From Gorsachius magnificus (lineage: Eukaryota > Chordata > Aves > Pelecaniformes > Ardeidae): 64,000 nucleotides of DNA. The notes under the pieces are model-generated. The model did no database searches, was not told where the DNA came from, and saw nothing but the letters and a program-made list of their open reading frames with translations. The position numbers and the translations under genes were made by a program. This document shows positions 25,011 through 37,762 of this stretch, piece after piece (within the stretch, counting starts at the first letter, position 1; each line of letters opens with the position of its first letter). Location: positions 45,521,099 through 45,585,098 of the forward strand of contig CM067084.1 of NCBI GenBank assembly GCA_034008185.1. Reading direction: 5' to 3'.

Positions 25011-25199
25011 TGTGGTGGTTTGACCCTGGCTGGATGCCAGGGGCCCACCAAAGCTGCTCTATCACTCCCCTCTAACCAGACAGAGGAGAGAAAAGTAAAT
25101 CAAAGGGCTCATGGGTTGAGATAAAGGCAGTTTAATAAAGAAAAAAACAAAACCAAAAGCAAAGGCTGTGCATGGTAGCAAAAGGAAAGAAAAAAAGAT

Positions 25200-25205
25200 T
25201 TTATT
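25200..25205 (-). promoter_or_regulatory. LTR polyadenylation signal AATAAA
   Basis: TTTATT on the plus strand is AATAAA in the LTR sense direction, downstream of the TATA-like box by about 135 bases, the usual R-region arrangement. Confidence 0.6.
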
Positions 25206-25337
25206 CTCTACTTCCCATTAGCAGGCGATGTCCAGCCACTTCCCGGGAAGTAGGGCTTCAGTATACATAGTTGATCCTTCCCAAAGACAAAACGTCACAA
25301 AAGACGAATGTCCCCCCTCCTCTTCCTTTTCCCTTAG

Positions 25338-25345
25338 TTTTTATA
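25338..25345 (-). promoter_or_regulatory. LTR TATA-like box
   Basis: TATAAAAA on the minus strand. It lies shortly downstream of the CRE-like site in LTR sense. Confidence 0.6.
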
Positions 25346-25352
25346 TCTTAGC

Positions 25353-25360
25353 TGATGTCA
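25353..25360 (-). promoter_or_regulatory. CRE/ATF-like site in LTR U3
   Basis: TGACATCA, one base off the palindromic TGACGTCA, immediately upstream of the TATA-like box. The second LTR has TGACGCCA at the equivalent place. Confidence 0.5.
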
Positions 25361-25446
25361 CATGGTATGGAATATCCCTTTGGTTGGTTTGGGTCAGGTG
25401 TCTTGGCTACACCCCCACCCAAGATCTTGCCCCCTTCCAGCCCACT

Positions 25447-25468
25447 GGGGGGGGGGGGGGGGGGGGGG
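25447..25468. repeat. 22-nt G homopolymer inside the LTR
   Basis: Twenty-two consecutive G on the plus strand (C on the LTR sense strand). Related copies have a short mixed C/G-rich segment here, so this is an expansion. Its exact length is liable to sequencing error. Confidence 0.9.
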
Positions 25469-25594
25469 AATATTGGAGGGGCAGCCTTGATGCTGTTCCA
25501 GCACTGCTCAGCAGTAGCCAAAACATTGGTGTGTTATCAACCCCTTTCTACATACCAATAGAAAGCACATCCCTATGCTGCTCGACCCAATACA

Positions 25595-25599
25595 CCAGT
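25595..25599. other. Target-site duplication, right copy (CCAGT)
   Basis: Matches 25006-25010 exactly and abuts the other LTR terminus. Confidence 0.85.
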
Positions 25600-28500
25600 A
25601 AATAGCTCCTTGCAGCATCACTACCTGCAAGTTGCAAGTCTTACGTTGCATTTTACATTCCACATTAAGGTGTACGTTAGCAATTTGTGATACAAAGGTT
25701 CAAAAAGAATAAATGTAGCTCATTACTAAGTAGATATGGTGATAATTAATTGCTTTGGAATACCCGATTTCCAACTTTTGTCAAAGCAGACAGACCTTCA
25801 GTATTCTCCCAGTTTTCTGTTGCACAGATTCCATTGTGATTAGTTGTGAAAAGCAATTATTTTGGAGGATATGGATGGTAAAATTGGAAGTAAATTCTTA
25901 CAGTTCAGCCTCTAATTGTGTGTCTTGGTTTACTTTTTTAGGTGATGATAACTTATTTTCAGGTTTTGGAGAAAACACATACAATCATGTGAGCTTCAGT
26001 TTTTTTGTGTTGTAGTTTTTGTGGCTGCTCATGAGTTATGGTGATCAAATATACAGATTTGTTGCACTGTAAAATATGTACAAAATAGATTTTGATTTGT
26101 TATAGAAAGAACAAATTCTAGCTCTGAAATTAAGTATTTGGCTTTGTTCTTAAATCTTGCCCACATCTCAATTTTATATATATTTTTTTGATTGTGCTTT
26201 TACCTTGTCTTTGACCTGACAAAAAAGAAAAACACCCACCTACACCCGCTTATTTAATAAAACAAACAAAAAAAGAAAATGCCCAAGGAACAAAATGTGC
26301 TGATGACTATCTTTTTTTCCTTAAACAGAAAGTTCTATAAAATTTATGGAAAATAATTCAAACAATGAAGTAAATGGAGCATTCCTACTTTAACAGATTT
26401 TGAGCAGATATCCTTGGCCTAGCAACAAACTTTTTGGATGAAGTTTTTTTTATGTTTTTTCTAAAAAGGGGAAAGGAAAAATGTAATACTTGCAGGCAAA
26501 GTTGTGAAGAACTAGCATTTACTGTGGGGTAAAAAAATAAAATTATTTTACAGCCTTATGATCCACCTATCTTCTAAACTCAACAACTTAGAAAATTTAG
26601 CTTACAGGAGTGATCTAGGTATTTTTAACCTCAGATGTATTTTTTAATCATGCATATGTAATTTAAAAAATTGACTTTACCTGCTACTCCATAATCTATG
26701 TACAGATCCTCATGTTTATTGCATTTTATTGTAGCTAAGCTTAGTTTTGTTCCTCTGGCAGCTAAATGGTTAGTGCATTCACATACATGTAAAACAAGAA
26801 TTTGTGCCTCTGCTCAGTAATGTTAAGTGTCTTAAAAATGTGCACTTACTCATTTAATACTGCTCTTGGTGTAGAACTTGAATTTCCTGTCTGAGGGGAA
26901 AAAATAGGAGTCCAGACATGGTATCAGAGCAATTGATGGCTTTTTTTACATGCATAGTTGTGTGCACCCTTGCATTTGGAGGTGCACAGACATGGCCTTT
27001 GACAGCCACAGAGAGCAAACCAGAACTTCCATATCTTAGAGAAACGAAAGCAAAAGACTTGAAATGCATGTGCTGCTTAAGCAAAGGGTTTGGGAGGCAA
27101 CAGAAGGCAAATAGGAAATGTGCTTGTGCTATTAATGTTACAAAGTTTAAGTACTGATGAATTGCAGGTGAAGAGTTGTGTGGTTTGGGGGTTTACTTTT
27201 ACAGCTCTTCAGAGCTGTCATGTGGTGACATTTGTCGTTATTTGGCAGAGGTGTGTTAAGCAATGACAAAGTGGCCCATGTGGTTACTGGAACAGAGCAC
27301 CTTGAGTAACTCCCACGTGAAGTCCTAGCACAGACTGAAATGAAGCTTACCTTTGAGAAGATTTCATCTTGATGTAAACTCCAGATGGATGGAGAATCTT
27401 CTCAATATCTTGATTAATCATCATTACAGTGGTTATTAATCCTATTCTGTTTGATACAATTTTTAACCTTTAATTAGCTTCTTTTTTGAGACATTAATCC
27501 TTTAAGCATATTAAAAAGATTAGAGTGCCATCTCTTCTCCCGTTGCTATTATTTTTCTCTTAATCTTGTAATTGATAGGCAAAATAGATTGAGCTTCTAA
27601 ACATGGGTGGTGTGTCTTCTAGTCCTTGTGTGCAATTTTAAGTGTTACTCTTAAGATTGTCTACTTTTTTAATTACTGTGTGAGGGGTAAACTAACATGG
27701 TACACATTCTGTTTCTCTAATCCTACTTTACTGGTGTATATCCTGTAATTTGGTCTTTATACCACAGGGAGTCAGTCCTAGGTGGATACCACTTTGATGC
27801 TTTTAAAGTCCGTTGAATTTGTATATTTTTTGTATATAGCTTATGGAATTCTTGCCTGTGAGCTTTTTTCATTTTCTTTTGATATAATAAGGCACCTAGC
27901 TGTATGTGATAGTCCAAGTCTATAATGCAGTCCAAAAAGCAAAGTAACTACATGCACTGGCCCAGAATTTTACTGAGACAGGTAAACTGATTAAAAAAAA
28001 AAATAAAATTGCAAATATCAGTCATATATTTGCTTTGCTGTCACTGCTCCTGCAGGTCTGAAGCTTGCAGTGCAGGAGTGTGAGCAGAGCTCAGTTGTTC
28101 CCTGCCACTGGGTTACCAGGAGAGATGTTCAAAGTCAGTAACTTTGAACAAGTTGAGTTCTGAGACTAATGTTGAGCATCTTTTCTGGGATAAGCACCTT
28201 TGCAAGGTAGCTTAATATTCCCATTCAAGGCAGTAAACTGATGTTTACCAGGTACTGCAAAGTGTTTAATTTCCAAGCACGTTTTTTAACCTCCACTTAG
28301 CACAGTTTTGATGTCTCGCTGCTCCTAGACTTACTAATTAAAATATATATAAATATGTATGTATCTTTCGCAATGGAAGTGGGAAACTTGAGAGAAACCA
28401 AAGAATTCTGTTACAGGTAATGCTAATATTGTAAACTAAGGCTATCCTCTGTTAATTCATATGTTGAATTAAATCCGATTCTTGCTTCATGCCAATAAGC

Positions 28501-30283
28501 TAACTCTGTTAAATGAGAACATAAAAAAAAAAAAAGCCCACAAACAAACACTAAACTTTGAGAGCTAGAGACTGTTTACCTTGCATTCAGGCATCTCAAC
28601 CTGTACCAGAACATCTCTTATTTAATGACCTAGCAATCTGGAAACAGCGATCTTTAAATTGTCTAAATTGCATGATCTGAATTAATATAATGGAGTAATA
28701 TTGGAAAAAACACTGTATATGATGTGAGCTATTATATATTGTGTATTTCTTAACCTGCACAAGAAAATAAAAGATTATTCACTTATGTTTTAGAAGACTA
28801 ATTCCTCATAAACCTAACATTTGAAATGGGCAAAATGGGCTTTTACTAGGTTTTCTCGTAGTAGAAAATGTTAAAAGAAAATGCAGGCCTTGATTTCACT
28901 GTTTTATTGCTGAGCAATTTATGACTTTTATTACTTATCATGCAATTATCCTTAGACTTGCCGAAGGTTCTGCTGGTCTAAATTTGGTTGCAGTCTTTTA
29001 TCCCAAGCTCTCCTGGTATAATTTACTTTTTTCCTTATTTTGATCTGGAGGCCATATGAAATTAAATATGGAGTTCTATCTCAATTATGTTCTTGACAAA
29101 CCTGCAAATAAGGTGTTTCTGTTGAAGGATAACTGTGTCTTGCCTTTTGTATTAAATCTCAGTTTTTCGTGTTATATGAAGTATATAACGTGTTAGTGGA
29201 GTTTAAAATAAAACATAATTCTACTTAATCCTACAACTTGCACGTGGAGGGGGAAAATGGAACAATACTTGAAACTAAGATATTTTAATGGGTGTAAATG
29301 TATTTGCTTTGAAAGATCATAAAGTTGTCATTCTGGACTAAAATATTGCTTCTATAATTTTAGGATCTCAATAGCTGAGGGCAAATGGATGTGGATTTTT
29401 CATACTACTGTAGTATGTAAGGAGTCACATTAAGAATTCAGAGACATTTTATGTATTATAAGTTATCTGTGAGCTTAACTGCTTGCATGGATCTTAAAGG
29501 CCTACTTTGTCAATGTATAATACAATTAATGGTGTGTGCTATTTCAGTTACTACAAATGCTATTTCTGTATAAGGAAAGGAAAATACAAGTAGGATTTAC
29601 CTGTAAGACAAGCAAATGATACAAAATGCTTTCTGTATCAATGTTCTGTTTATTTCTTTCTGGTATAGCAATACCACTTTTTATGTCAAAATTGGAATAT
29701 AATAATGTAAGAGAACCTATTATTGCCCTATTTAATTGCTGGCTCTAGATATGAGACAAGTGGTATTGCCAGTGTGATCAGATTTATATTTTTCACATCT
29801 GATACACTTGATAACTCTAATGGAATAAGTGATAAACTGGAGACAACATCACCTTGGTTTCAATGTTTCAAAAAGCCAGCAGAGTTGTGTCCAATGTATG
29901 TCTTTATTATCTGGTCCTTATTTTGGAATTTTACTTTGCCAGTTATAAGAGAATGTGTCTTTATTAATTTGTGTCTACAGCTGGAGTACTAGAATGAGTT
30001 AGAGCTTGGTTTTCATTAGGTTTTTATTTGTGCACACTCTGAATTTTTTTCTGTAGTCCCAAGGCGGTGTTTCTTAGCATGTTCTGTGACAGTGTCTATT
30101 AAGACATAATTTCCACTTGTCATGCCTTTGTGATTCCTAATTCATGAAAAAAAACCCAAACCATAGACCTTATTGTGGGTATATTTCTTATTTATGGTAT
30201 GAAAAGATTCTTATTAGCTGTTGCAATTCGAAGTTTAGTCTTTATTAAATTAACATATTCATGTTGTTTTGACTTCTTAACAG
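25600..30283. other. Unique AT-rich sequence, no gene seen
   Basis: Contains A/C-rich sequence around 26220-26280, a TAAT-dense block at about 27375-27560 (see findings), an A-run near 28525-28537 and otherwise nothing recognisable. The 89-codon frame at 29723-29992 has no motif. Confidence 0.5.
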
Positions 30284-30351
30284 GCAATAACTTCGAACTC
30301 GTAACTTCATGCTTTCATTGAGAACATAAATTCTACAGGAAGGAAGTAACA
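30284..30351 (+). other. Possible non-coding (UTR or lncRNA) exon
   Basis: Acceptor GACTTCTTAACAG ends at 30283 after a T-rich stretch, and a donor A|GTAAGTGTTT begins at 30352, leaving a 68-nt exon. All three plus frames contain a stop (TAA, TAA and TGA), so it would not be an internal coding exon. It could be a 5'-UTR or lncRNA exon, or a chance pairing; GTAAGT occurs roughly a dozen times in the window. Confidence 0.18.
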
Positions 30352-30902
30352 GTAAGTGTTTATGTATGTGTTGTAATATCTTTTTTTAATGAAGAAGCTT
30401 TTTATAAGTCTTTGACGTTTACTCTAAATGTGTTCTGGAAAACCATTATGTCTCCTGTCTGTGGCCATTGCTGAAATGCTGTGTAGGTTCTCTGAGTGGA
30501 TCAGATAGTTCTTGTTCAGAATATTTAGTTATCTTTCACAAAAAAGAAAACCAAATCAGAGTAAAGGCATCCATTTCAGTTGGCTATAATTCTCAGTGCT
30601 TTCATTGAATGCTGTAATTGTGTTTATGAAACATTTTTTATTAAAGTTCTGAAGTTATTAAAATTATTAGAAATGAAAGGGAATAGTTACTTTACCTTTA
30701 CAAGACATCTTACTACGTTTTAATGGGTAACGGGAAACCTGGGAAGAAGAAAATTCTTATGTTAGAAGGAGAATGAGTGTCAGTCTTCTGAAAGACTAAA
30801 CAAAGGTACAAAACTGGTTCATGATAAGCTATTTCCAGCTTACTGCATTTTGGTTTTGCAGCTAGGATTAAAAATAACACTGGACACATCATTTGTAATC
30901 TT

Positions 30903-30925
30903 CAGTGTCTTCCATGAAGACACTG
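30903..30925. repeat. Perfect 10-bp hairpin, 3-nt loop
   Basis: CAGTGTCTTC (30903-30912) and GAAGACACTG (30916-30925) are perfect reverse complements separated by CAT. Pairing does not continue outward, so it is too short for a microRNA precursor. Confidence 0.85.
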
Positions 30926-32495
30926 TTCTTTTTAATAGCTTTTAAGAGTGTCTGTGAAAAACAGTGCAACATGAAATTGCTATGCACATTAAGACTTTAT
31001 ATCCTTTGTAAGTGAATTTTAAACACATACCTGGTTATAGTTGAATACAAAAGTAAATGCATGCCAGTTGCTGTATTTATCACCAAGGGATTGATTTGGG
31101 AAGCTTATATCTTTTTATTAGCTTCCAGTTTGGCTTCAGTTTTCATTAGACATTGAAAAAGGATTGTTGGAGGGGACAGGCAGTCTTGCGCTGAGAAGCA
31201 GAGCGTGATGCTGCTAGAGGGTGTTTCTGGCCTCAGGACATCATAGCTTCGGGCAGTGTCTGGGCAAGATCATAAGAGTAAGCCCTGTAGTATTTGGAGG
31301 GGTCTGTAACAATCAGTGTTGTAAAAAAACTGTGTTATTAAGACTATCTTTGGTTATTTGTTTTTGAACTTGGTATTAAGTCTCTGCCTCTCTTCCTAAA
31401 CTCATCTCTGCCTGTGAGTTATCAAAAACAATTATACTAATCTTCCACCTCCACAAGTCGTGGTACAATGATTTCAGATAAAAATCTAATTAAATCTTTT
31501 AATAAAGGGGTATACTGTGTGTTCTTAAATCAACTTACCTTCAGCAGTTTTGTGGTATATATAAAATGGCACAGATGTTAAATCAGTTGTTTGCTATTCT
31601 TTTAAGTAAAGGAAGAGTTGGTGATCTTGGGGGTGGGGTGGAAATCAGCTTTAATTTGCAACATGAAAATCTTGGGCTGATGTCAGATGCAGCATCTTAA
31701 GAAACACTTCATAAGCTTTCCTGTATCAATTTCTTTTTATAGCATTTTTTGTAGAGCTTTTTTATTTATTGCTAGTGCTCTCTTGTACTTGAAAGCAGCA
31801 GAGAACTTTTGAAGGATTTCATATAAATATTTACATAATGAAAGCTGCATTTCTCCAGATCATCACAAACTTGTTTAAACTTGTTTCTTGATGGCAGTGT
31901 GTCCTATGTGGGGAAAAATGGTCTTTCTGCATCACATGATACTATTTTTTAAAATATGCTGAGGGTGTTCAATTTTTTTTTAATTTGTGCAACTGAAACA
32001 AGACCGGGGTGCGTGGGAGCACAAAAACCTACCACGACTGTATTTGCTCAAGCAGTTGAGTCTCTTCCAAAGAAAACCTGGGACTTGAGATGCAGAAAAA
32101 TCAGTAGGAAAAATTAGGCTTTTGTCTTAGAGCTTTGTGGCAAACTGTATTTTTTTTCCTTGAACACCAGCTTTTATTTTTAACTGGATGATACGTTTGT
32201 CCCCACATGGTATGATACTGCTGAGCGAAGGCGTATCACTTGCCCCTCAACTAAGCAGTGAAGAAAAGTCAAAGGAGAAAATATCAGCTCACATAAAGAT
32301 ATTTTGTTCCAGCATAGAGGCAAATGAATTTTAAAGGTTCACAGGAATTGCTTAAGAGGCAGGGTTTGATCTTGGATAAGAAGATACTTTTTCTGCTTAA
32401 TTACTTGCAGTTCTATCACTTGGATAAAAAGGGAGGACACTGTTGCTTTCCTGAACATCATGCTTCACTATCAGTAAACACAAATTTGGTTGTGT

Positions 32496-32519
32496 AAAAA
32501 AAAAAAAAAAAAAAAAAAA
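32496..32519. repeat. Poly-A run, 24 nt
   Basis: Longest A homopolymer in the window, with no retroposed body recognised. Confidence 0.9.
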
Positions 32520-34782
32520 TTTCCAATTATGCATAAATATTCCTAGGTGACTTTTCAGGAAGATATATTCTAATGTCCAATACACAGACCAAAATAATAG
32601 TGAAGCAACTCTGTCCCCTTCTTCTTTTCTTAAGTCTTAGTATATCTCCATGCCCAAGCATAGTTTACCCTGAAAGCTCAGCTATTATAATCCATGTTGT
32701 TTAAAGATACCCTTTGAGGGCTGTTCCCCTGACTAGGGTTGATTTTTATTTGAGTTTTCTGTGTTCAGCTCTATTTCTTGCCTGTGAAGAAATACCCTGT
32801 GACTTGAAGGAGATGAACAGCAGGGAGCCCATTATCTGACAGTCTCTTTAGATTACCATTCTTATGCATACTCGTTGTTTCACTGGAGCAAGCTGATTAG
32901 TAAAAGGGATATTGCATTTTCAGTATGTTACACAATACTGTAAATACTTGGGTTTGATTGAATTAGTAGGCTTAGATTCAAATATGAAGGGAAAGCAATA
33001 AGTTATGCTTGTAAACAAAGTATCTGAAAATAAGTGGGTTTAGATGCCGCCTTGGAAGCTTGATGATCAATGGGAGTATAATAGTAAAAAATAAGTTTTA
33101 AATATTTGAATAGACAAATTCATTGTATTCACTGGGAAGGGAAACATGCAGAGACAGAACTTGCACTAAAGATACCGTGCGCCATTGTTGCATTATGCTA
33201 GTAAAATTAATCAAGCAAACTTTCTTTTATCTTTGATGTTCTGAAATTCTGGCTATTCTGATATTTCTAATGGCTGTTGTTATTTTTATTTTTTTTTTCA
33301 CGTACACTTACCAGTTCTGTTAGCGTGGGTGTTTTGGTTTTTCTTCTCTTTAGTGATTTAGTAGGTTATCTTTTGGTAAAATATGGAAATAGAACTCCAC
33401 ATTCTCAGCTCATCCCGAATCAGAGGGGAAAAAATTGTGTGGTATTTTGTTCCTTTCTTTCATGGTACAGATTTGATTGCCAATAAGAAATTACAAAGAT
33501 TTTTATTTCACATATAAAGAGCTAACATTTATGTATATCAAGGTGTTGACACAAATATGCTGCTTACTTAATTTTACATCTCTAAAATATTGGGAAACTG
33601 GATAATCCATTAGTTTTTTTGTTTCTACAACTGCCTTTTCCCCTCTGTCTTCCAGAGTAACCCAGTGATTTACAGTGCTTGCACAGTTCAAAAGCCTGTT
33701 GTTACAGGTAGGCCCAGAGTGCAGAAACCCAGGTCTTTAAAAGGAATGCTGCCATATTTAAATACAAACTTTCTAAATTATAGTAAATTAAGTCATTTTG
33801 GAGACATCACTTTTATTTTACTTTCAGATGTAAAATAATTAGTGTACTCCAATTCACATAGATGAGACTCTTGTAGAGCAATACCTGAAAAAGAGCCTGT
33901 CATGCTATTCAACCAGATGAGCTTTGAGATAAGTGCACGATGTGTGTGGATTTGGGGGTTTTAGCTTTTTTTGCATAAAAGAAGCATTGTTAGCATGGAA
34001 TCAAAACGATGATGATAGTCTGGGAGACATGCTTTCAAGGGTAACTTTCACAAATGAGGGTCATAACTAAAAGCTCTTCAACTAGCACAGAACACATTAA
34101 ACTGGAAGAACAAACAAAAAGCTGGTGTTGGCAGATCAAAGAAAATGAAAGCATAAAAGATACTCTTAGAAGATCAGTTGGCCTAAATATCAGAATTGTA
34201 GTAATATCTTTTCTGTCTTATTCTACTCTGTTTTACCACTTTCATGTATACCTTGATTATTTTAGCCACTGGTATCATTTCCTTCAAAAAGTTGCTCATT
34301 TGGCTGCCTGAAATTTAATGGGATCATGAGTGTTCAAGCTTATGACAAGAGACTTGTCTTCTTGTTTGAGAATCAAGTGTTATCGGTCTGAGGAGAATTA
34401 ATTGAGTTCATATTCTAATGGAAATAATATTTTTTAGCTGACTCTCTTCTACTTTGTTCAGTTAACTCTAGCAAAGGTAAACCAAACACTGAGAACTGCA
34501 TCTGGCATGTATAAAATGTACTTGTGTGTGTATATTTATGTATGCACACAGACCTTGGCATATGATGGCTGTAGAAAGTGAGATAATATCTGCCTGTTTG
34601 CCAATAGTGCCTTTATACAGATCAGTCACAACATGCATGTGATGTATGTATGATCAGTAACTTAAAAGGTTTGCAGGTGTAGGTGCTTCTAGACTAGATA
34701 GTGACCATCTGTGGCCTGAATACTGAATCAGATCTGTCAACCCATAGACCATATTTTGCCACCCTCTTTTTTCTTCCTTTTT

Positions 34783-34797
34783 AAAAAAAAAAAAAAA
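34783..34797. repeat. Poly-A run, 15 nt
   Basis: Uninterrupted A preceded by a T/C-rich stretch. Confidence 0.9.
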
Positions 34798-35345
34798 TCC
34801 TTTCAAATAGACAGGGAGTGAATGAGAGACTAGATGAATTGTTCTTGCAGTTCATTCTCTTGTAAGGCCTTTTCACTTTTCATTTGACTGAAAATAGGTC
34901 CACTCTATAAGCAAAACTGTCCACTGTATAAGCACTTCTGTATCTTTTGATGTCCTGATGAATAGACACGTTTAACTATTCATGTGGCTGGCTTTCTGCA
35001 TGTGTCTTGAATGAGATGCCAGCCTCTTTGTTAGGCACAAATGTCCTATGTAAGAGGGTTGTCCTAAACTTTGATTATTACAGCTGCCCTTCTAGTCATG
35101 TAGGAGATGAGGGGTCAGGCTTGAGGTTTTAAAGTGCCTCTGAGAGCCTGTGTCTAGGTTCTGACTAAAGCTGAGCAGGGGGTCATTCTCCTAGCAAGGG
35201 AACCTTTTCCTGATTAGGAAGAAATGAGCTGCTCCATTACAGGGAAATCTGTGTCAAGTAGACTGAAGTGAAATATAATTCATTTGGGTTTTTATCTTGA
35301 AATAAGGTGGAAGTAAGCTACCACACAGCTTCTATATAGCAAATT

Positions 35346-35362
35346 AAAAAAAAAAAAAAAAA
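35346..35362. repeat. Poly-A run, 17 nt
   Basis: Uninterrupted A. Confidence 0.9.
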
Positions 35363-36522
35363 TCTTGGTTGACTGGAGTTTTAGTAGAGATATAGCAGGG
35401 GGAAAAAGCACTGGTGTCTAAACCATATATGCAAATAAGTCATATTTTGAATGTTCTTGCTTATAGCTTTTATACATAAGTGATTGCTATTATTAACTCA
35501 TTTCGGTTTAGCATAAGAGATTGTCTTCCTCTTGTCATAGAAATGGAGACTGGAACACATAAATCAGTGGGAACTTTCAAAAGACACTGTTGTGGGGAGT
35601 GCCACCATAAAAGCCATTGCTGGCTGTGAAAATGAATGGGGCACAATTATATTACACTCACAATATTAACTATAAAATTTGAAATTAACATTTTTTGCTT
35701 CCATTACCGTGTCCTGATTAGCATAAAAAAACTTCACCTTAAGAACTGTGAGATAACTAACACAACACACACCCCACATGCACATGTTTCCAGCTTAGGG
35801 AAGGTTTTAAATAAAAATGGCTGGTGGGAAAGCACTGAAGCAAGGATGATTATATATATTTTTATTACGCACTTCCCAGGCATCTACTTTAGGCCAAATT
35901 TGGTTTTTTGGGGGTGGAGGGAGTGAGGGGTGGTGGAATTTGCTGGGCAAAACAGACCTTTGATTCACTGCACACAAACAGCACCATGGAAAAAAAAATA
36001 TTATTTCAGATTGCTGTAGTAAAAATACATTTTAATTGCTGCCTCCCTTCTGGAAGCCCTTTGTTACAGAGTGGCAATTACGGGAATGATGCTACAATGT
36101 ACGTTAGTGGTCATTTCTAGTGCTCAGCCATTAGCCACGATGTTGAGTTAAATTATGAGATTTTGATCTTTTCAGATCACGTGACAATGCTTTCCCTCAA
36201 GCATCCCAATATATGTATGTAGAACAGTTTACAATTTTTCACCTTTATCTAACTGGGGAATATTTTTTTTATGACCTTAATCTAGTAGAGTGCACTTTAC
36301 TCTTCAGTATAGAAGGGGTTTTTAATGTGTCAAATGGATAGAGAAACCTATCAAATCAGAGTATTATAAAACCTAGTTGACTTGACATTGTGTAGTACAA
36401 AGCACAAGAGGGCAAGAACAAAACAGTGGCTTTGCTGGGAGACCTACTAGCACTTACTCTGCACTGAGGTCCTTAACTTCACTAGGAAGCACAAGTAAGT
36501 CCCCTGCAGTCACTAGAGGTGG

Positions 36523-36538
36523 ATTTATTTATTTATTT
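36523..36538. repeat. (ATTT)n short microsatellite
   Basis: Four ATTT units. Confidence 0.85.
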
Positions 36539-37726
36539 AACAAACTAGTCCAACATCTGAACTTTTTAGAAACTATTTATAACTTTCTCTGCTGTTAGTA
36601 ACAGGAAATACTGCTTGTGTAGCATTCAAATTTGTGGGATTGCCTTGTTCGTAGTATGTAGCCTAATAATTTTAGATAACCTCAGCAAATATCCAATATG
36701 CAGTTCCAATGATTAGCCTTACATACAGCATATTTCAAAATGAATCAGTATAATGCTGCATCAGCATTTCAAAGAGTCCTCATGATTGCTAGGGCCACAG
36801 AGGGGAGAATAAAGTGTGGAGAAGGTAATTAGAATGACCTTACATTACCGAGCTGGTGAGTGGTACTGGATCTTTGTCCACAAGTAATGGAGTTTTTCCA
36901 TAAGATGCTGCTAATCAACAGCATATGCAGACAGATATCAATGAAAGTTAATGGGAATACCTACACATGAATGTAAATAGCAAACCAAGTACTGCTTATA
37001 TTTTCCAAAAGCATCACAGTTTTAGCCAAGCTATTCACAAGTATTTTTTTCTTATTTTTACCCACTTTAAGCTTTTAGCACACTAAAAATGTTTTTAGAA
37101 TACTCCTTAATTATTAGTATGTTAACAAGATTTTATGTTGGTGGTGGTTTAAATCAGGCAGTGTGCCTTCTCTAAGAGTTAATGGCTGGGTTTGGGGTTA
37201 TGCTACACTATTATGTGTTTAGTTTAATAATGGTTTATAACTTGCCATACTTGAAAAGTTCTACAGTTGTAACACTAGATGCTAGGTTATCTTTAAAATA
37301 GATTATTAATACACATAATCTGCAAATGCTTGTTTGCTTCTTAGTTTGCATTTGTTTTTCAACTTAAGGAAATCAAGTAGGTGTCTTAAGACAAATATTA
37401 GAAAAGTAGATTACAGAAAGCTGACAGTCATCTAAAATATATGTAGAGGAGCGGTAATTTTAGCTGAAAATTGAGAGTTTTGGGGTTTTTTCCAATATTA
37501 CTGCCATTGACTCTTATTGTAACTATGGTAAACTGGTGTGAACTCGGAATACGCCAGATTGTCTATAAGGAGCCTTGGGACACAAATCTTTCACTTCTGT
37601 GATAACGTAATTACTGAATCAACACTTACTCATATATGAAGTGATACGGTAATTGTGTTACACTTTACAGGTTTAACATTATCAATCAATGTATCTGTTG
37701 AACTAAATTTACCTTGTGTCTTAGGA

Positions 37727-37762
37727 TAGGTTTGTTTTGTTGGTTTGGGGTTTCGTGGTCTT
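37727..37762. repeat. T/G-rich simple tract
   Basis: GGTTTG, TTTTG and GGGGTTT units; the complement of the A/C-rich class. Confidence 0.6.

Larger units (their letters stand above)
25011..25594 (-). mobile_element. Solo LTR of an avian endogenous retrovirus
   Basis: A 584-bp element with canonical ends: read on the minus strand it starts TGTATTGGGTCGAGCAG and ends GGTCAAACCACCACA, so TG...CA. It is flanked by identical 5-bp duplications (CCAGT at 25006-25010 and 25595-25599), which marks an intact insertion with no internal retroviral sequence: a solo LTR left by recombination between two LTRs. On the minus strand it shows a CRE-like TGACATCA (25360-25353), a TATA-like TATAAAAA (25345-25338) and an AATAAA poly-A signal (25205-25200). 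The body matches, from memory, a widespread avian LTR type also represented at 63652. A 5-bp duplication is typical of ERVL-like or some class I elements; I do not assign a family name. No protein-coding capacity remains. Confidence 0.9.

Noticed and set aside
25228..25605. 125-codon plus frame with a poly-glycine stretch
   Set aside because: It lies antisense within the solo LTR and is driven by the G homopolymer; not a gene.
29401..29418. CATACTACTGTAGTATG imperfect palindrome
   Set aside because: The arms are 8 bp around one base, within the range expected by chance in AT-rich DNA.
30903..30925. Hairpin as a microRNA precursor
   Set aside because: The stem is only 10 bp with a 3-nt loop and does not extend outward.
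32496..32519. Long poly-A runs as tails of processed pseudogenes
   Set aside because: No gene-like body or target duplication was found upstream of the runs at 11213, 22594, 32496 or 40874.
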